DNA of 64,000 nt from Pacificitalea manganoxidans (GTDB lineage Bacteria; Pseudomonadota; Alphaproteobacteria; Rhodobacterales; Rhodobacteraceae), in contig NZ_CP021404.1 of NCBI RefSeq assembly GCF_002504165.1, forward strand, positions 744,001-808,000. The letters run 5' to 3'. Each line of letters starts with the position of its first letter. The first letter of the stretch is position 1. Below the pieces are notes generated by a model, which saw only the letters and a program-made list of their open reading frames with translations, ran no database searches and was not told the DNA's origin. Below, in pieces: positions 8,390-16,875 of this stretch. The translations under genes and the position numbers were made by a program.

Positions 8390-9675
8390 TCCTTGGAACA
8401 CTCGTAATCGGCGGCTTCGTCCTGCTTATGTTGCTGGGCGTTCCGGTAACGATGGCCATCGGCGCCTCCGCCATTGCCGGGCTTTACTATGCGGGCTTCG
8501 GGGAGATGGCGCTGGTGGTGCCGCAGCAGATCCTTGATGGGGCGGCAAAGCCCGCGCTGCTGGCGATCCCGTTTTTCATCCTTGCCGGGAACCTGATGAA
8601 CGCGGTTGGGCTGACGGACCGGATCTTTAATTTCTGCCTCGCCGTCGTCGGGCATTTCCGCGCCGGTCTGGCCTATGTCAACGTCATCGCCTCGCTTCTG
8701 TTTGCGGGCGTGTCGGGGGCGGCAACCGCCGATATCGCGGGTCTGGGTCAGTTGGAGGTGCGGGCCATGCGCGCCCGCGGCTACAAACCCGAATTCGCCG
8801 CCGCGCTGACCGTCGCCACATCGCTGGTCGGCCCCATCGTGCCGCCGTCGATCAGCCTGATCGTCTATGCGTGGCTGGCCAACGAATCCGTCGCGCGGCT
8901 GTTTCTGGCTGGCATCGTGCCGGGTATTCTGGTGGCGCTGTCCTTCATCCTGTATATCCGCGTCGTGTCCACATGGACGCCGATGCCGCGTGAGCCGCGC
9001 GCCACGTTCCGGCAATTCGGCACGGCCGCGCTGGAAGGTATCCCCGCCCTTGTGGCGCCGGGGATCATTCTGGGCGCAATCATTTTTGGCTTTGCCACCG
9101 CGACGGAAGCGGGCGTGATCGCCTGCGGCTATTCGATCCTGATCGGCCTGTGCTACCGCTCGCTTAGCTGGAAGGCCGCATGGGACGCGCTGGCCGAAAG
9201 CGCGGTGCTCTCGGCGCTGATCATGATGATCATCGGGTTTTCGCAGATCATGGGCTGGCTGTTCGCGTTCGAACAGGTGCCGCAGGCGTTCGCCTCGGGC
9301 ATCCTTGAGACCATCAACCAGCGCTGGATCTTCATGTCCTTTACCATCGTGCTGCTGGTGCTGATCGGCTGCTTCATGGAGGCCTCGCCCGCCAAGATCA
9401 TCCTGCTGCCGCTGCTGCTGCCCGTGGCCGATGCCTTCGGCATCGACCGAGTGCAGTTCGGCATGGTCATCACGCTGGCGCTGCTGTTGGGCATCGCGAC
9501 GCCGCCGCTAGGCGTGGGGCTTTACCTGATGTCCGCCGTTTCAGGCGTGCGGTTCGAAAAGCTCGCGGTGGCGATCCTGCCGCTGATGATCCCGCCGATC
9601 ATCGTGCTGATCCTGATTGCCGCCTTCCCGCAGATCACGCTGTGGCTGCCGGATCTGGTGATGGGGCCCCGCTGA
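8386..9675 (+). CDS. TRAP transporter large permease (DctM family)
   Basis: A 429-residue polytopic protein (about 12 helices) with DctM hallmarks: LLGVPVTMAIGASA near the N-terminus, ILAGNLMNA, FAGVSGAATADIAGLG and GLYLMSAVSG near the C-terminus. It is the ion-coupled transport subunit of the TRAP system encoded by the two preceding genes. It overlaps the small permease by 4 bases, and its TGA overlaps the ATG of the next gene by one base, so the transporter and the following CMD-fold proteins form one transcription unit. Confidence 0.93.
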   Translation: MILGTLVIGGFVLLMLLGVPVTMAIGASAIAGLYYAGFGEMALVVPQQILDGAAKPALLAIPFFILAGNLMNAVGLTDRIFNFCLAVVGHFRAGLAYVNVIASLLFAGVSGAATADIAGLGQLEVRAMRARGYKPEFAAALTVATSLVGPIVPPSISLIVYAWLANESVARLFLAGIVPGILVALSFILYIRVVSTWTPMPREPRATFRQFGTAALEGIPALVAPGIILGAIIFGFATATEAGVIACGYSILIGLCYRSLSWKAAWDALAESAVLSALIMMIIGFSQIMGWLFAFEQVPQAFASGILETINQRWIFMSFTIVLLVLIGCFMEASPAKIILLPLLLPVADAFGIDRVQFGMVITLALLLGIATPPLGVGLYLMSAVSGVRFEKLAVAILPLMIPPIIVLILIAAFPQITLWLPDLVMGPR

Positions 9676-10178
9676 TGAACGAGATGTCCCGATCCCAGAC
9701 CACGCGCGCCGTGGATGCGATGGATTGTGCCGCCGGGCTTGCACCGGACGGGGCGATCTTTGCGGCGCGCGCCCGCCGTCCTGAATTCGTGGATGGCGCC
9801 GAAGCCTGCCGCGTGGCCGTGCTGACCCCCGCCGATGATCTGGGCCTGTCGCCGGAATTGCGCCGTGCCATCGCGCGGCGTGCGGCGCTGAGTTCCGGCA
9901 ATGCCCGCCTGATTGCGGGCTACCCCATGCCCGATGATCCCGCGCTGGCGGCGTTGGCGACAGGTCAGGCGCCTGCCACCGCGCGCGACGCCGCGCTGGC
10001 CCGCCATACCGACCTGATCGCCCGCAGGCCGGGGCAGTCCACCCCGCAGGATCTGACGCGGCTGCAACAGGCCGGGCTGAGCGTGCCGCAGATCATCGCG
10101 GTGTCGGAATTGCTGGCCTTTGTCTGTTTCGAAATCCGGGTGGCGCACGGGCTGGCCCTGCTGGAGGCCGCATCATGA
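9675..10178 (+). CDS. CMD-domain protein lacking the CxxC motif (Avi_7170-like)
   Basis: A 167-residue, mostly helical protein with a carboxymuconolactone-decarboxylase-type fold. LSVPQIIAVSELLAFVCFEIRV resembles the helix of the CMD families, but there is no CxxC thiol pair, only a lone cysteine. It resembles the group I know as the Avi_7170 CMD family, which is encoded beside an AhpD-type partner; that assignment is from memory. The ATG at 9675 overlaps the DctM stop (TGATG), and the stop overlaps the next gene's ATG. It is probably a non-catalytic or differently catalytic partner of that gene. Confidence 0.7.
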   Translation: MNEMSRSQTTRAVDAMDCAAGLAPDGAIFAARARRPEFVDGAEACRVAVLTPADDLGLSPELRRAIARRAALSSGNARLIAGYPMPDDPALAALATGQAPATARDAALARHTDLIARRPGQSTPQDLTRLQQAGLSVPQIIAVSELLAFVCFEIRVAHGLALLEAAS

Positions 10179-10735
10179 CCGCCCTGCCGCGCATTCGCCT
10201 GAGCCCGCTGACATGGGTGCCGCATCTGCCGCCGGTCGAGATTGCCAGCGCCACGCCGGAACAGCTTGCCGCGATGCAGGTGACGCCCTCGGCCAAGAAA
10301 ATCTCGCCTTATGTGCGCACGCTTGCTCATGATCCCGAAAGCTATGTGGCGCGCACGACGCTGTTCAACGCGATCATGTATGTGGAAGGTGGGCTGCCGC
10401 GCGCGGATCGCGAGCTTGGCGCGCTACAGGCTTCGCTCCGAAATGGCTGCCGCTATTGCGCCAATGTCCACGCTCGCCAGCATGCCAAGCTCAGCGGCGC
10501 ATCAGATGTGATCGCTGCGATCTGGACCGCGCAGATGGACCGGCTGAACGCGCGCGACGCGGCGATTGTCGATCTGGCAGATAGCCTGACCCGCACACCG
10601 CCTGACGCGGACACCGACCATATCGCGCGGCTGAAGGCAGCCGGGATGGATGAGGTCGAGATCATCGACCTGATCCACGCCATCGCCATTTTTGGCTGGG
10701 CCAACCGGCTGATGCACACGCTGGGCCATTCGTAA
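10175..10735 (+). CDS. AhpD-like alkylhydroperoxidase-domain protein (Avi_7169-like)
   Basis: A 186-residue CMD/AhpD-fold protein with an intact redox motif NGCRYCANVHARQ (C92, C95, H99), the CxxCxxxH arrangement of AhpD peroxidases. It follows the CxxC-less CMD gene with a 4-base overlap and ends the TRAP operon. The pair may detoxify peroxides made by the flavin monooxygenase encoded across the divergent promoter, or act on the imported substrate; both ideas are inference from context. Confidence 0.8.
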   Translation: MTALPRIRLSPLTWVPHLPPVEIASATPEQLAAMQVTPSAKKISPYVRTLAHDPESYVARTTLFNAIMYVEGGLPRADRELGALQASLRNGCRYCANVHARQHAKLSGASDVIAAIWTAQMDRLNARDAAIVDLADSLTRTPPDADTDHIARLKAAGMDEVEIIDLIHAIAIFGWANRLMHTLGHS

Positions 10736-10742
10736 TGGCCGA

Positions 10743-10779
10743 GGGGCACCGGGGCGCATTGCGAACGCCCCGATGCCCC
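10743..10779. terminator. Convergent terminator hairpin
   Basis: A 14-bp stem with one mismatch (arms at 10743-10756 and 10766-10779) and a 9-base loop lies between the converging AhpD-like (plus) and gabD (minus) genes. It is symmetric enough to serve both strands. No long T run follows on either side. Confidence 0.6.
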
Positions 10780-10792
10780 TTGTCGTGACCGC

Positions 10793-12226
10793 TTAGTCCA
10801 GTCGGCTGACGAAGCGCGTGTCGAGATAGGCTTCGATCGCCTCGGACCCGCCCTCGGTGCCGATGCCGCTGTCGCCGATGCCGCCGAACGGCACCTCCGG
10901 CAGCGCCAGACCCAGATGGTTGATCGTCAGCATGCCCGCACGCATCTCTTGCTCCAGCCGGTGTGCTGTCTCGGCGGAGCGGGTGAAGGCGTAGGAGGCC
11001 AGCCCGTAGGGCAGGCGGTTCGCCTCCGCCATCGCCGCATCGGTGGTGTCGAAACGGTTGATGACGGCGACGGGGCCGAACGGCTCCTCGTTCATGATTT
11101 CCGCCTCGACCGGCACATCGGTCAGCACGGTCGGCTCAAAGAACCAGCCGTGATTGCCCACGCGCTTGCCCCCGGTGGCGAGCTTGCCGCCTTTCGCCAC
11201 CGCGTCATCAATCATGCGCTGAAGCGCGGGAATGCGCCGCTCATTGGCCAGCGGACCCATCACCGTGTCGGGATCGGTGCCTGCGCCGACCTTCACGGCC
11301 TGCGCTGCGGCAGTGAAACCTTCGATGAACTGATCCGCGACGCCGTCCTGCACGAGGAACCGGGTGGGGGAGACGCAGACCTGCCCCGCGTTGCGATATT
11401 TATGCGTGGCCATCAGCGACACGGCCTGATCGACATCGGCATCGTCGAACACCAGCACCGGCGCGTGGCCGCCCAGTTCCATCGTCGCTTTTTTCATATG
11501 GGCCCCGGCCAGCGCGGCAAGCTGCTTGCCCACCGGGGTGGAGCCGGTGAACGAGATCTTACGGATGATCGGGTGCGGGATCAGGTAGGACGAAATTTCA
11601 GCCGGATCGCCGTAGACGAGGTTGGCGACACCGGCGGGCAAGCCCGCATCGGCAAAGCAGCGGATCAGCGCGGCGGGGGAGGCAGGGGTTTCCTCGGGCG
11701 CCTTCACGATGATCGAGCAGCCAGCGGCCAGCGCGGCGGACAGTTTGCGCACCACCTGATTGATCGGGAAGTTCCACGGTGTGAAGGCCGCGACCGGACC
11801 GACAGGCTGTTTCAGCGTGATCTGGGTGACGCCGTTCTGGCGCGGCGGGATCACCTGACCATAGGTGCGGCGAGCTTCCTCGGCGAACCAGTCGATCGTG
11901 TCGGCACCGCCCATCACTTCCATCTTCGACTGCGCGACGGGCTTGCCCTGCTCGGCGGTCATGATGGCGGCGATGTCATCGGCGCGTTCGCGCAGCAGAT
12001 CGGCGGCACGGCGCATCAGTTTGTAGCGGGCAAAAGCGCCGGTGGCGGCCCAACCGGGGAATGCAGCAGCCGCGGCATCAAGCGCGGCGTCGAGATCAGC
12101 GATCCCCGCATGCGCCACGCGCCCGATCTCCTCCTCGGTGGCGGGATCGATCACCGCAATGCTGCGACCGTCGCGCGCGTCGCGCCATTCGCCTGCGATG
12201 AAAAGCTGGGTGTCGGGATACGTCAT
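10793..12226 (-). CDS. gabD: NAD(P)-dependent succinate-semialdehyde dehydrogenase family
   Basis: A 477-residue aldehyde dehydrogenase. [45 protein letters not shown] (general-base glutamate) and [10 protein letters not shown] (catalytic cysteine) match the GabD/SSADH subfamily. It would oxidise succinate semialdehyde to succinate, the step after GABA transamination by the upstream gabT. The ATG at 12226 is preceded by GGAAAGGA. A related semialdehyde (for example 2-oxoglutarate semialdehyde) is possible, but the gabT neighbour favours GABA. Confidence 0.85.
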   Translation of the reverse strand: MTYPDTQLFIAGEWRDARDGRSIAVIDPATEEEIGRVAHAGIADLDAALDAAAAAFPGWAATGAFARYKLMRRAADLLRERADDIAAIMTAEQGKPVAQSKMEVMGGADTIDWFAEEARRTYGQVIPPRQNGVTQITLKQPVGPVAAFTPWNFPINQVVRKLSAALAAGCSIIVKAPEETPASPAALIRCFADAGLPAGVANLVYGDPAEISSYLIPHPIIRKISFTGSTPVGKQLAALAGAHMKKATMELGGHAPVLVFDDADVDQAVSLMATHKYRNAGQVCVSPTRFLVQDGVADQFIEGFTAAAQAVKVGAGTDPDTVMGPLANERRIPALQRMIDDAVAKGGKLATGGKRVGNHGWFFEPTVLTDVPVEAEIMNEEPFGPVAVINRFDTTDAAMAEANRLPYGLASYAFTRSAETAHRLEQEMRAGMLTINHLGLALPEVPFGGIGDSGIGTEGGSEAIEAYLDTRFVSRLD

Positions 12227-12286
12227 CAAATGTCCTTTCCGAATGGCGGCGCGAAAGCCGCGCCGCCGCAATATGTCCGCCGGTGC

Positions 12287-13588
12287 TCAGGCCGCCTTGC
12301 GGACGGTTCCGAGCGCGGTCCGGATTGCGTCTGCCATCACGCCGATGCCCTCCTCCAGGATGTGGGCCTCGATGGTCAGTGCCGGGAGAAGACGGATCAC
12401 GTTGGCGCGCGTTCCGCAAGACAGGAGAATCAGGTTCCGGCGTTCTGCCTCGGCAATTATGGCCGCGCACAGGTCTGGCGCGGGGCGGTTGGGGTCGCCG
12501 TCCTCGACCAGTTCAAAAGCCACCATCGCGCCCAAGCCGCGCACATCGCCGATGGCGGCGTGACCCGGCTCAGCGGCGAGCGCGCCGAGCGCCTCCTTCA
12601 GCCGGGTGCCGATTTCCTCGGCGCGGGCGCATAGCTGCTCTTCCTCGATGATGTCGAGCACCGCATTGGCGGCGGCAGTGGCGAGCGGGTTGCCCGCATA
12701 GGTGCCGCCCAGCCCGCCGGGATGCGGCGCATCCATTAGATCCGCGCGGCCCACCACGGCAGACAGCGGGAACCCACCGGCAAGCCCCTTGGCCAGCGTC
12801 ACGAGGTCCGGCTTGACCCCCGAATGGTTGATGGAAAACAGATGCCCGGTGCGCCCCATGCCGCCCTGCACCTCGTCCGCGATCAGGACGATCCCGTGCT
12901 GGTCCGCCAGTGCGCGCAGCGCCTGCAGGAAGGCGGGCGGCGTAATGTTGAACCCGCCCTCGCCTTGCACCGGCTCAATGATAAAGGCCGCGACCTCCTC
13001 CGGGGCGACAACTGCGGATAACAGCGTGTCGAGCCCGCGCAGCGCCTCTTCTACCGAAATGCCATGGAATTCGTTGGGATGCGGCGCGTGGAAAACGCTG
13101 CCGGGCAGGGGGCCAAAGCCCTTCTTGTAGGGCATCACCTTGCCGGTCAGCGCCATGCCTAGTTGCGTGCGCCCATGAAACGCCCCGCCAAAGGCGACAA
13201 CGGCCGGACGTCCGGTGGCAGCGCGGGCGATCTTGATCGCGTTTTCCACAGCCTCCACGCCGGTGGTCAGGCACATGGCCTTATTTTCAGCGCCGGTGTC
13301 CAGCAGGGCAGTCAGCCGTTCGCAAAGCCGCACATAGCCTTCGTCCGGGGCCACGTGGAAACAGGTATGGGTAAACGCCTCGGCCTGCCGCGCGACCGCC
13401 TCCATCACGCGGGGGTGACGGTGGCCGGTATTGGTCACTGCGATGCCGGCGGTGAAATCGATGAACCGCCTGCCATCGACATCCCACAGTTCAGCATTCT
13501 GAGCGCGGGCGGCATAGATGGATTTACCCGCCACGCCACGGGCGACGGCGGCAATGCGGCGGGTGTTGAGTTCGGAGCTAATGCTCAT
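12287..13588 (-). CDS. gabT: 4-aminobutyrate--2-oxoglutarate transaminase
   Basis: A 433-residue class III aminotransferase. GAFHGRT, IIEPVQGEGGF, LIADEVQGGMGRTG, TLAKGLAGGFPLSAVVG (PLP lysine) and GTYAGNPLA are the GabT signature regions. The ATG at 13588 (MSISSELNTRR) follows a GAGGGA site; the open frame to 13648 crosses the operator-like palindrome and is not used. It removes the amino group of GABA to give succinate semialdehyde, which gabD, 60 bases downstream, oxidises. A candidate operator shared with the ThDP-enzyme gene lies about 42-60 bases upstream of the start. Confidence 0.87.
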   Translation of the reverse strand: MSISSELNTRRIAAVARGVAGKSIYAARAQNAELWDVDGRRFIDFTAGIAVTNTGHRHPRVMEAVARQAEAFTHTCFHVAPDEGYVRLCERLTALLDTGAENKAMCLTTGVEAVENAIKIARAATGRPAVVAFGGAFHGRTQLGMALTGKVMPYKKGFGPLPGSVFHAPHPNEFHGISVEEALRGLDTLLSAVVAPEEVAAFIIEPVQGEGGFNITPPAFLQALRALADQHGIVLIADEVQGGMGRTGHLFSINHSGVKPDLVTLAKGLAGGFPLSAVVGRADLMDAPHPGGLGGTYAGNPLATAAANAVLDIIEEEQLCARAEEIGTRLKEALGALAAEPGHAAIGDVRGLGAMVAFELVEDGDPNRPAPDLCAAIIAEAERRNLILLSCGTRANVIRLLPALTIEAHILEEGIGVMADAIRTALGTVRKAA

Positions 13589-13629
13589 GACGAATCCCTC
13601 GGATTGATGCGATGCCCGCACGTTAGGAT

Positions 13630-13648
13630 CGTTCATAATAATGAGCAA
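13630..13648. promoter_or_regulatory. Candidate XRE-cupin operator upstream of gabT
   Basis: On the minus strand this reads TTGCTCATTATTATGAACG. It contains the palindrome TCATNNNNATGA and agrees at 15 of 19 positions with the element at 15866-15884. It lies between the regulator gene and gabT, where a PuuR-like repressor would act. Confidence 0.5.
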
Positions 13649-13667
13649 TATGGATTAGGATGCGCGG

Positions 13668-14255
13668 CTACAGATAAGGCGGTGTGCAGGCGGAAATCAC
13701 CACCGTCCGGCCGTCATGCACGTTGCGAAACCGATGCGGGATGCGTGAATCGAACAGATATGAATCGCCGGGATGCAGGACGCGCATGTCCTCGCCCACG
13801 GTCAGTTCCAGCGCGCCTTCGATGACGTAGCCGCCTTCGGTGGAGAAGTGATCGAGCATGTTTTCGCCCGTGTCCGCCCCTTTTTCATAGACCTCATGCA
13901 GGATCTGAAGGTTGTGACGGCGCGCATCCCCTATTTGCCGGAAGGCCATGCGCCCCTGCTGGTCCGTCACGCCCGAGGCGGGCAATTTCGAGGTCAGGTC
14001 CAGCAGGTCTTCGGGGTGGAAGAACGGGCCTTCGGGTGCTGCGCGCTCCCCTTCGAAGAAATCGCCCATCGACAGGTTCAAGCCGCTCAAGATCTTGCGC
14101 AATGTCGCGATGGAGGGGCTCGATTTGTTTTGTTCGATGATCGAGATCTGCGCATGCGGCACGCCCGCCCGCTCCGCAAGTTGGCGTTGCGACAGTTGCG
14201 CCGCTTTGCGCATGGCGAACAGCCGCGCGCCGATGTCGAAATTCGGATCGTCCAT
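13668..14255 (-). CDS. XRE-family regulator with C-terminal cupin (PuuR-like)
   Basis: A 195-residue protein. An N-terminal XRE helix-turn-helix (about residues 8-66, with LSQRQLAERAGVPHAQISII) is followed by a cupin sensor domain (about 110-190, with GYVIEGALELTVGEDM and PHRFRN). This matches PuuR-like regulators of putrescine and GABA catabolism. It lies between the ThDP-enzyme gene (12 bases upstream) and gabT on the same strand, and both have a similar AT-rich palindrome in front. The ligand is probably a polyamine, GABA or related amine (inference). Confidence 0.87.
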   Translation of the reverse strand: MDDPNFDIGARLFAMRKAAQLSQRQLAERAGVPHAQISIIEQNKSSPSIATLRKILSGLNLSMGDFFEGERAAPEGPFFHPEDLLDLTSKLPASGVTDQQGRMAFRQIGDARRHNLQILHEVYEKGADTGENMLDHFSTEGGYVIEGALELTVGEDMRVLHPGDSYLFDSRIPHRFRNVHDGRTVVISACTPPYL

Positions 14256-14267
14256 TTGCCGGTGCCC

Positions 14268-15815
14268 TCACATCACCGCTTCGATGAGGGTGGGGCCGGG
14301 TTCTGCCATTGCGCGCGCGATGGCATCGGCCAAGGCGCCCGCATCGGACACGCGCAGGCCGCGCACGCCGTGGCCCTCGGCGATCTTGACCCAATCGGGC
14401 GCGGGATCTTCGAGGCTCATCAGCGGCATCGTGGTCGCGTCGGGGCTGCCTGCGCCAATCTTCGACATTTCATTGGCAAGGATGCGGTAGCTGCGATTGG
14501 CAAGGATCACGACTGTTACGTTCAGCCCCGAGCGCGCCATCGTCCACAGCGCTTGCGGCGTATAGGCGGCGGAGCCATCTCCGGTGATGCACAGGACGGG
14601 CCGGTCCGGGCAGGCCACCGCCGCCCCGACGGAGGCGGGCAGCGAATAGCCGATCGAGCCGCCGCGATTGTTGATCCAATCATGCGCGACCGGCAGGTGG
14701 CCGCAATCCGCAAACACGTTCGCGCCGTTGGTGATGGCCTCATCAACGACAATCGCGCCTTCGGGCAGGACGGAGGCCACGGCAGCGCCCAGCGTTTCGG
14801 CGGTGATCTCGACATCGCCGGGGGCGTCGGGGCGGGTGCCGGACGTGCCGGTCACGGGCGTCGCGCCCAGTTCAGTGGCGATGGCCTCCAGCCCCGCTTC
14901 GATTTCGCCAAGCGGCGGGCAGACCTCGATCACGGTCGCGCTGTCAGGCAGCAGGCGGCTCGGGCGGCCGGGATAGGCAAAGAACGCGACCGGCGCGCGC
15001 GCGCCGACCAGTGCCGCATCGGTAACGCCTGACAGCGCCTCGGAGGCCGGATCAACGTGGAACGGGATGCGGCTCACCGGCGGCGTGTCGCCGCCTCGCG
15101 CTATGCGGGCCACGGCGGCTTCGGCAAACAGGCGGCAGCCGGTCAGCTTGGCGATGCCGTGGGCCAGCTGTGCCATGCGCGGCGTGATATATGCGGCGCC
15201 AAGGATCAGCACGCTGTCAGCGCCCTTGCGCAGGGCCTGCGCGGCCCGGCGCGCGGCGTCGGCGTCATACGGATGCGCCGGGGCGGGCGTTTGCGGCGCG
15301 GCGGTCACGGTGGTGTCGGTCCATGCGACGTCGTTGGGCACGATCATCGTGGCGACGCGCGCCTCTGGCCCGGCGATCTCCGCCATCGCGGCCACGGTCG
15401 CCTGCGCCAAGTCATCGGCCCGCTCCGGGGTTACGACATGATCGGACACGGTCTGCGCCATGCCTTCGATATCGGCGGTGAGCGGCGCGCCAAGGCCCAG
15501 ATGATGGGTCGCATGTTCCCCGACGATATTGATGATCGGCGTCGCGGCTTTCTTGGCGTTGTGCAGGTTGGCCATCGCATTGGCGAGCCCGGGCCCAAGA
15601 TGCAGCAGCGTCACGGCGGGTTTTCTGGCCATGCGGGCGTAGCCGTCGGCTGCGCCTGTCACCACGCCCTCGAACAGGCACAGATGCAGGGCGAGTTTCT
15701 CCTCCCGGCCCAGGGCGGACAGCAGGTGCATCTCTGTCGTGCCGGGATTGGCAAAGCAGGTATCGACCCCGTGAGCCGCGAGTGTCTGGGCGAGGATATC
15801 AGCGCCGTTGGTCAT
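14268..15815 (-). CDS. Thiamine diphosphate-dependent enzyme, acetolactate synthase/benzoylformate decarboxylase type
   Basis: A 515-residue ThDP enzyme with the three usual domains. FANPGTTEMHLLSAL near residue 25 holds the cofactor-activating glutamate as in benzoylformate decarboxylase. ITGDGSAAYTPQALWTMA with a downstream NRSY is the GDG(x)nN ThDP-Mg motif. The ATG at 15815 is preceded by AAAGGAG; the upstream open frame would need a TTG inside the operator-like palindrome. It is unlikely to serve branched-chain synthesis because no small subunit is adjacent and it precedes a PuuR-like regulator and GABA genes. A 2-oxo-acid decarboxylase in amine catabolism fits. Confidence 0.82.
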   Translation of the reverse strand: MTNGADILAQTLAAHGVDTCFANPGTTEMHLLSALGREEKLALHLCLFEGVVTGAADGYARMARKPAVTLLHLGPGLANAMANLHNAKKAATPIINIVGEHATHHLGLGAPLTADIEGMAQTVSDHVVTPERADDLAQATVAAMAEIAGPEARVATMIVPNDVAWTDTTVTAAPQTPAPAHPYDADAARRAAQALRKGADSVLILGAAYITPRMAQLAHGIAKLTGCRLFAEAAVARIARGGDTPPVSRIPFHVDPASEALSGVTDAALVGARAPVAFFAYPGRPSRLLPDSATVIEVCPPLGEIEAGLEAIATELGATPVTGTSGTRPDAPGDVEITAETLGAAVASVLPEGAIVVDEAITNGANVFADCGHLPVAHDWINNRGGSIGYSLPASVGAAVACPDRPVLCITGDGSAAYTPQALWTMARSGLNVTVVILANRSYRILANEMSKIGAGSPDATTMPLMSLEDPAPDWVKIAEGHGVRGLRVSDAGALADAIARAMAEPGPTLIEAVM

Positions 15816-15865
15816 GGGGTGCTCCTTTGAAATCTGCGGCGCAGCATCGGGAGGCGAGGCGGTGC

Positions 15866-15884
15866 TGTCAATAATATTGAGCAA
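15866..15884. promoter_or_regulatory. Candidate XRE-cupin operator upstream of the ThDP-enzyme operon
   Basis: A perfect 13-base odd palindrome TCAATAATATTGA is followed by GCAA. On the minus strand the element reads TTGCTCAATATTATTGACA, sharing TTGCTCA and TATTAT with the element upstream of gabT. It lies about 50 bases upstream of the ThDP-enzyme ATG, a position suited to repression. Confidence 0.5.
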
Positions 15885-16068
15885 CGGAAGTCTGTGGAAT
15901 CAGGCGGGGGCCAACAAAGGCGCAGATTTTCGCTGAATACATGCGGCGCGGTGTCGGATCGGTGCGAGATCTGCTCAAAAAACCATCCGAACTGCCGCTA
16001 GGTCAAAAATTTAATGATGCAGAATCAAGCGCCAAGCGCCGCAGCCGGTCTGCGGCCACGGATAAAGT

Positions 16069-16097
16069 TTGACAAAGCTTCAGTCGATCTGAAGTAT
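16069..16097 (+). promoter_or_regulatory. Candidate promoter and IclR operator
   Basis: TTGACA at 16069-16074 and AAGTAT at 16092-16097 are 17 bases apart. Between and across them lies the perfect dyad CTTCAG-N5-CTGAAG (16078-16094), just before the IclR-family ATG at 16105. A regulator binding here would block its own promoter, a common IclR arrangement. The -10 match is weak. Confidence 0.5.
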
Positions 16098-16104
16098 ATT
16101 TGTT

Positions 16105-16875
16105 ATGGATACGTCATATTCAAATAGAATACAAGAGCCGGAACGCAAGGGCGTGCGACCGCTGTCCACTGCGGTGAAGACGCTCGACGTGCTGACGTTT
16201 TTCGCGCAGCAATCCCGGCCTCTCCGGCTGGGCGAGGTCGCTTCGGCGATGGAGCTGTCGCGCGCCACGGCCTACCAACGGCTGCTGACCTTGGCCGAGG
16301 CTGGCTGGCTTGATCAGGATGCCTCCGGCGCTTACCGTTTGACGATGCTGGCCACGCGGCTGGCAGCAGCAGCGCTGGAGCAGGGCGATCTGGGCAGCCG
16401 GGTGGAACCGTCGCTGGGTAAGCTCGCCAGCCGGCTCGATGAAACCGTTTCGCTTGCCGTGCTTGACCGGGGCCAGCCCTGCATCGTCGCACGGGTGGAG
16501 GCCGACACACTGCTGCGCGCGGTGCAGAAGATCGGGACATTGCTGTCGCTGGCGGGTTCGGCCTCGGGGCGGGTTCTGTGCGCCTTTGCCGAAGACCACA
16601 CGCTCGACCGGCTGCGCAACGGACCGCACCCGCTGCCCGATGAGGAGGTTATGCAGGCCGTGCGTATGCAGGGCTATGCGGTGTCCTCCGGCTACACGGA
16701 ATCGGGCGTCGTCGGCGTGGCCGTGCCAGTATTCGATGCGCGCGGGCAAGTGACCGCCGCCGTCTCGCTCGTCCAGCCTGAAAGCCGCTTCGATATCGAA
16801 ACCTGCCGCGCGCCGATGCTCGACGCCGCCGCCGAAATTACGGCGATCCTACAGGGAAGACAGATAGACCCATGA
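16105..16875 (+). CDS. IclR-family transcriptional regulator
   Basis: A 256-residue protein with an N-terminal winged HTH (about 20-75, with LRLGEVASAMELSRATAYQR) and an IclR effector domain (GRVLCAFAED, SSGYTESGVVGVAVPVFD). It is the first gene of a plus-strand operon; its stop overlaps the start of the next gene by 4 bases. It probably controls the downstream unknown, dipeptidase, ABC and RidA genes, and itself through the dyad upstream. Confidence 0.9.
   Translation: MDTSYSNRIQEPERKGVRPLSTAVKTLDVLTFFAQQSRPLRLGEVASAMELSRATAYQRLLTLAEAGWLDQDASGAYRLTMLATRLAAAALEQGDLGSRVEPSLGKLASRLDETVSLAVLDRGQPCIVARVEADTLLRAVQKIGTLLSLAGSASGRVLCAFAEDHTLDRLRNGPHPLPDEEVMQAVRMQGYAVSSGYTESGVVGVAVPVFDARGQVTAAVSLVQPESRFDIETCRAPMLDAAAEITAILQGRQIDP

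Noticed and set aside
14268-15815. Biosynthetic acetolactate synthase large subunit
   Set aside because: No small regulatory subunit or ilv genes are adjacent, and the N-terminal NPGTTE block and the amine-catabolism context fit a decarboxylase-type ThDP enzyme better.
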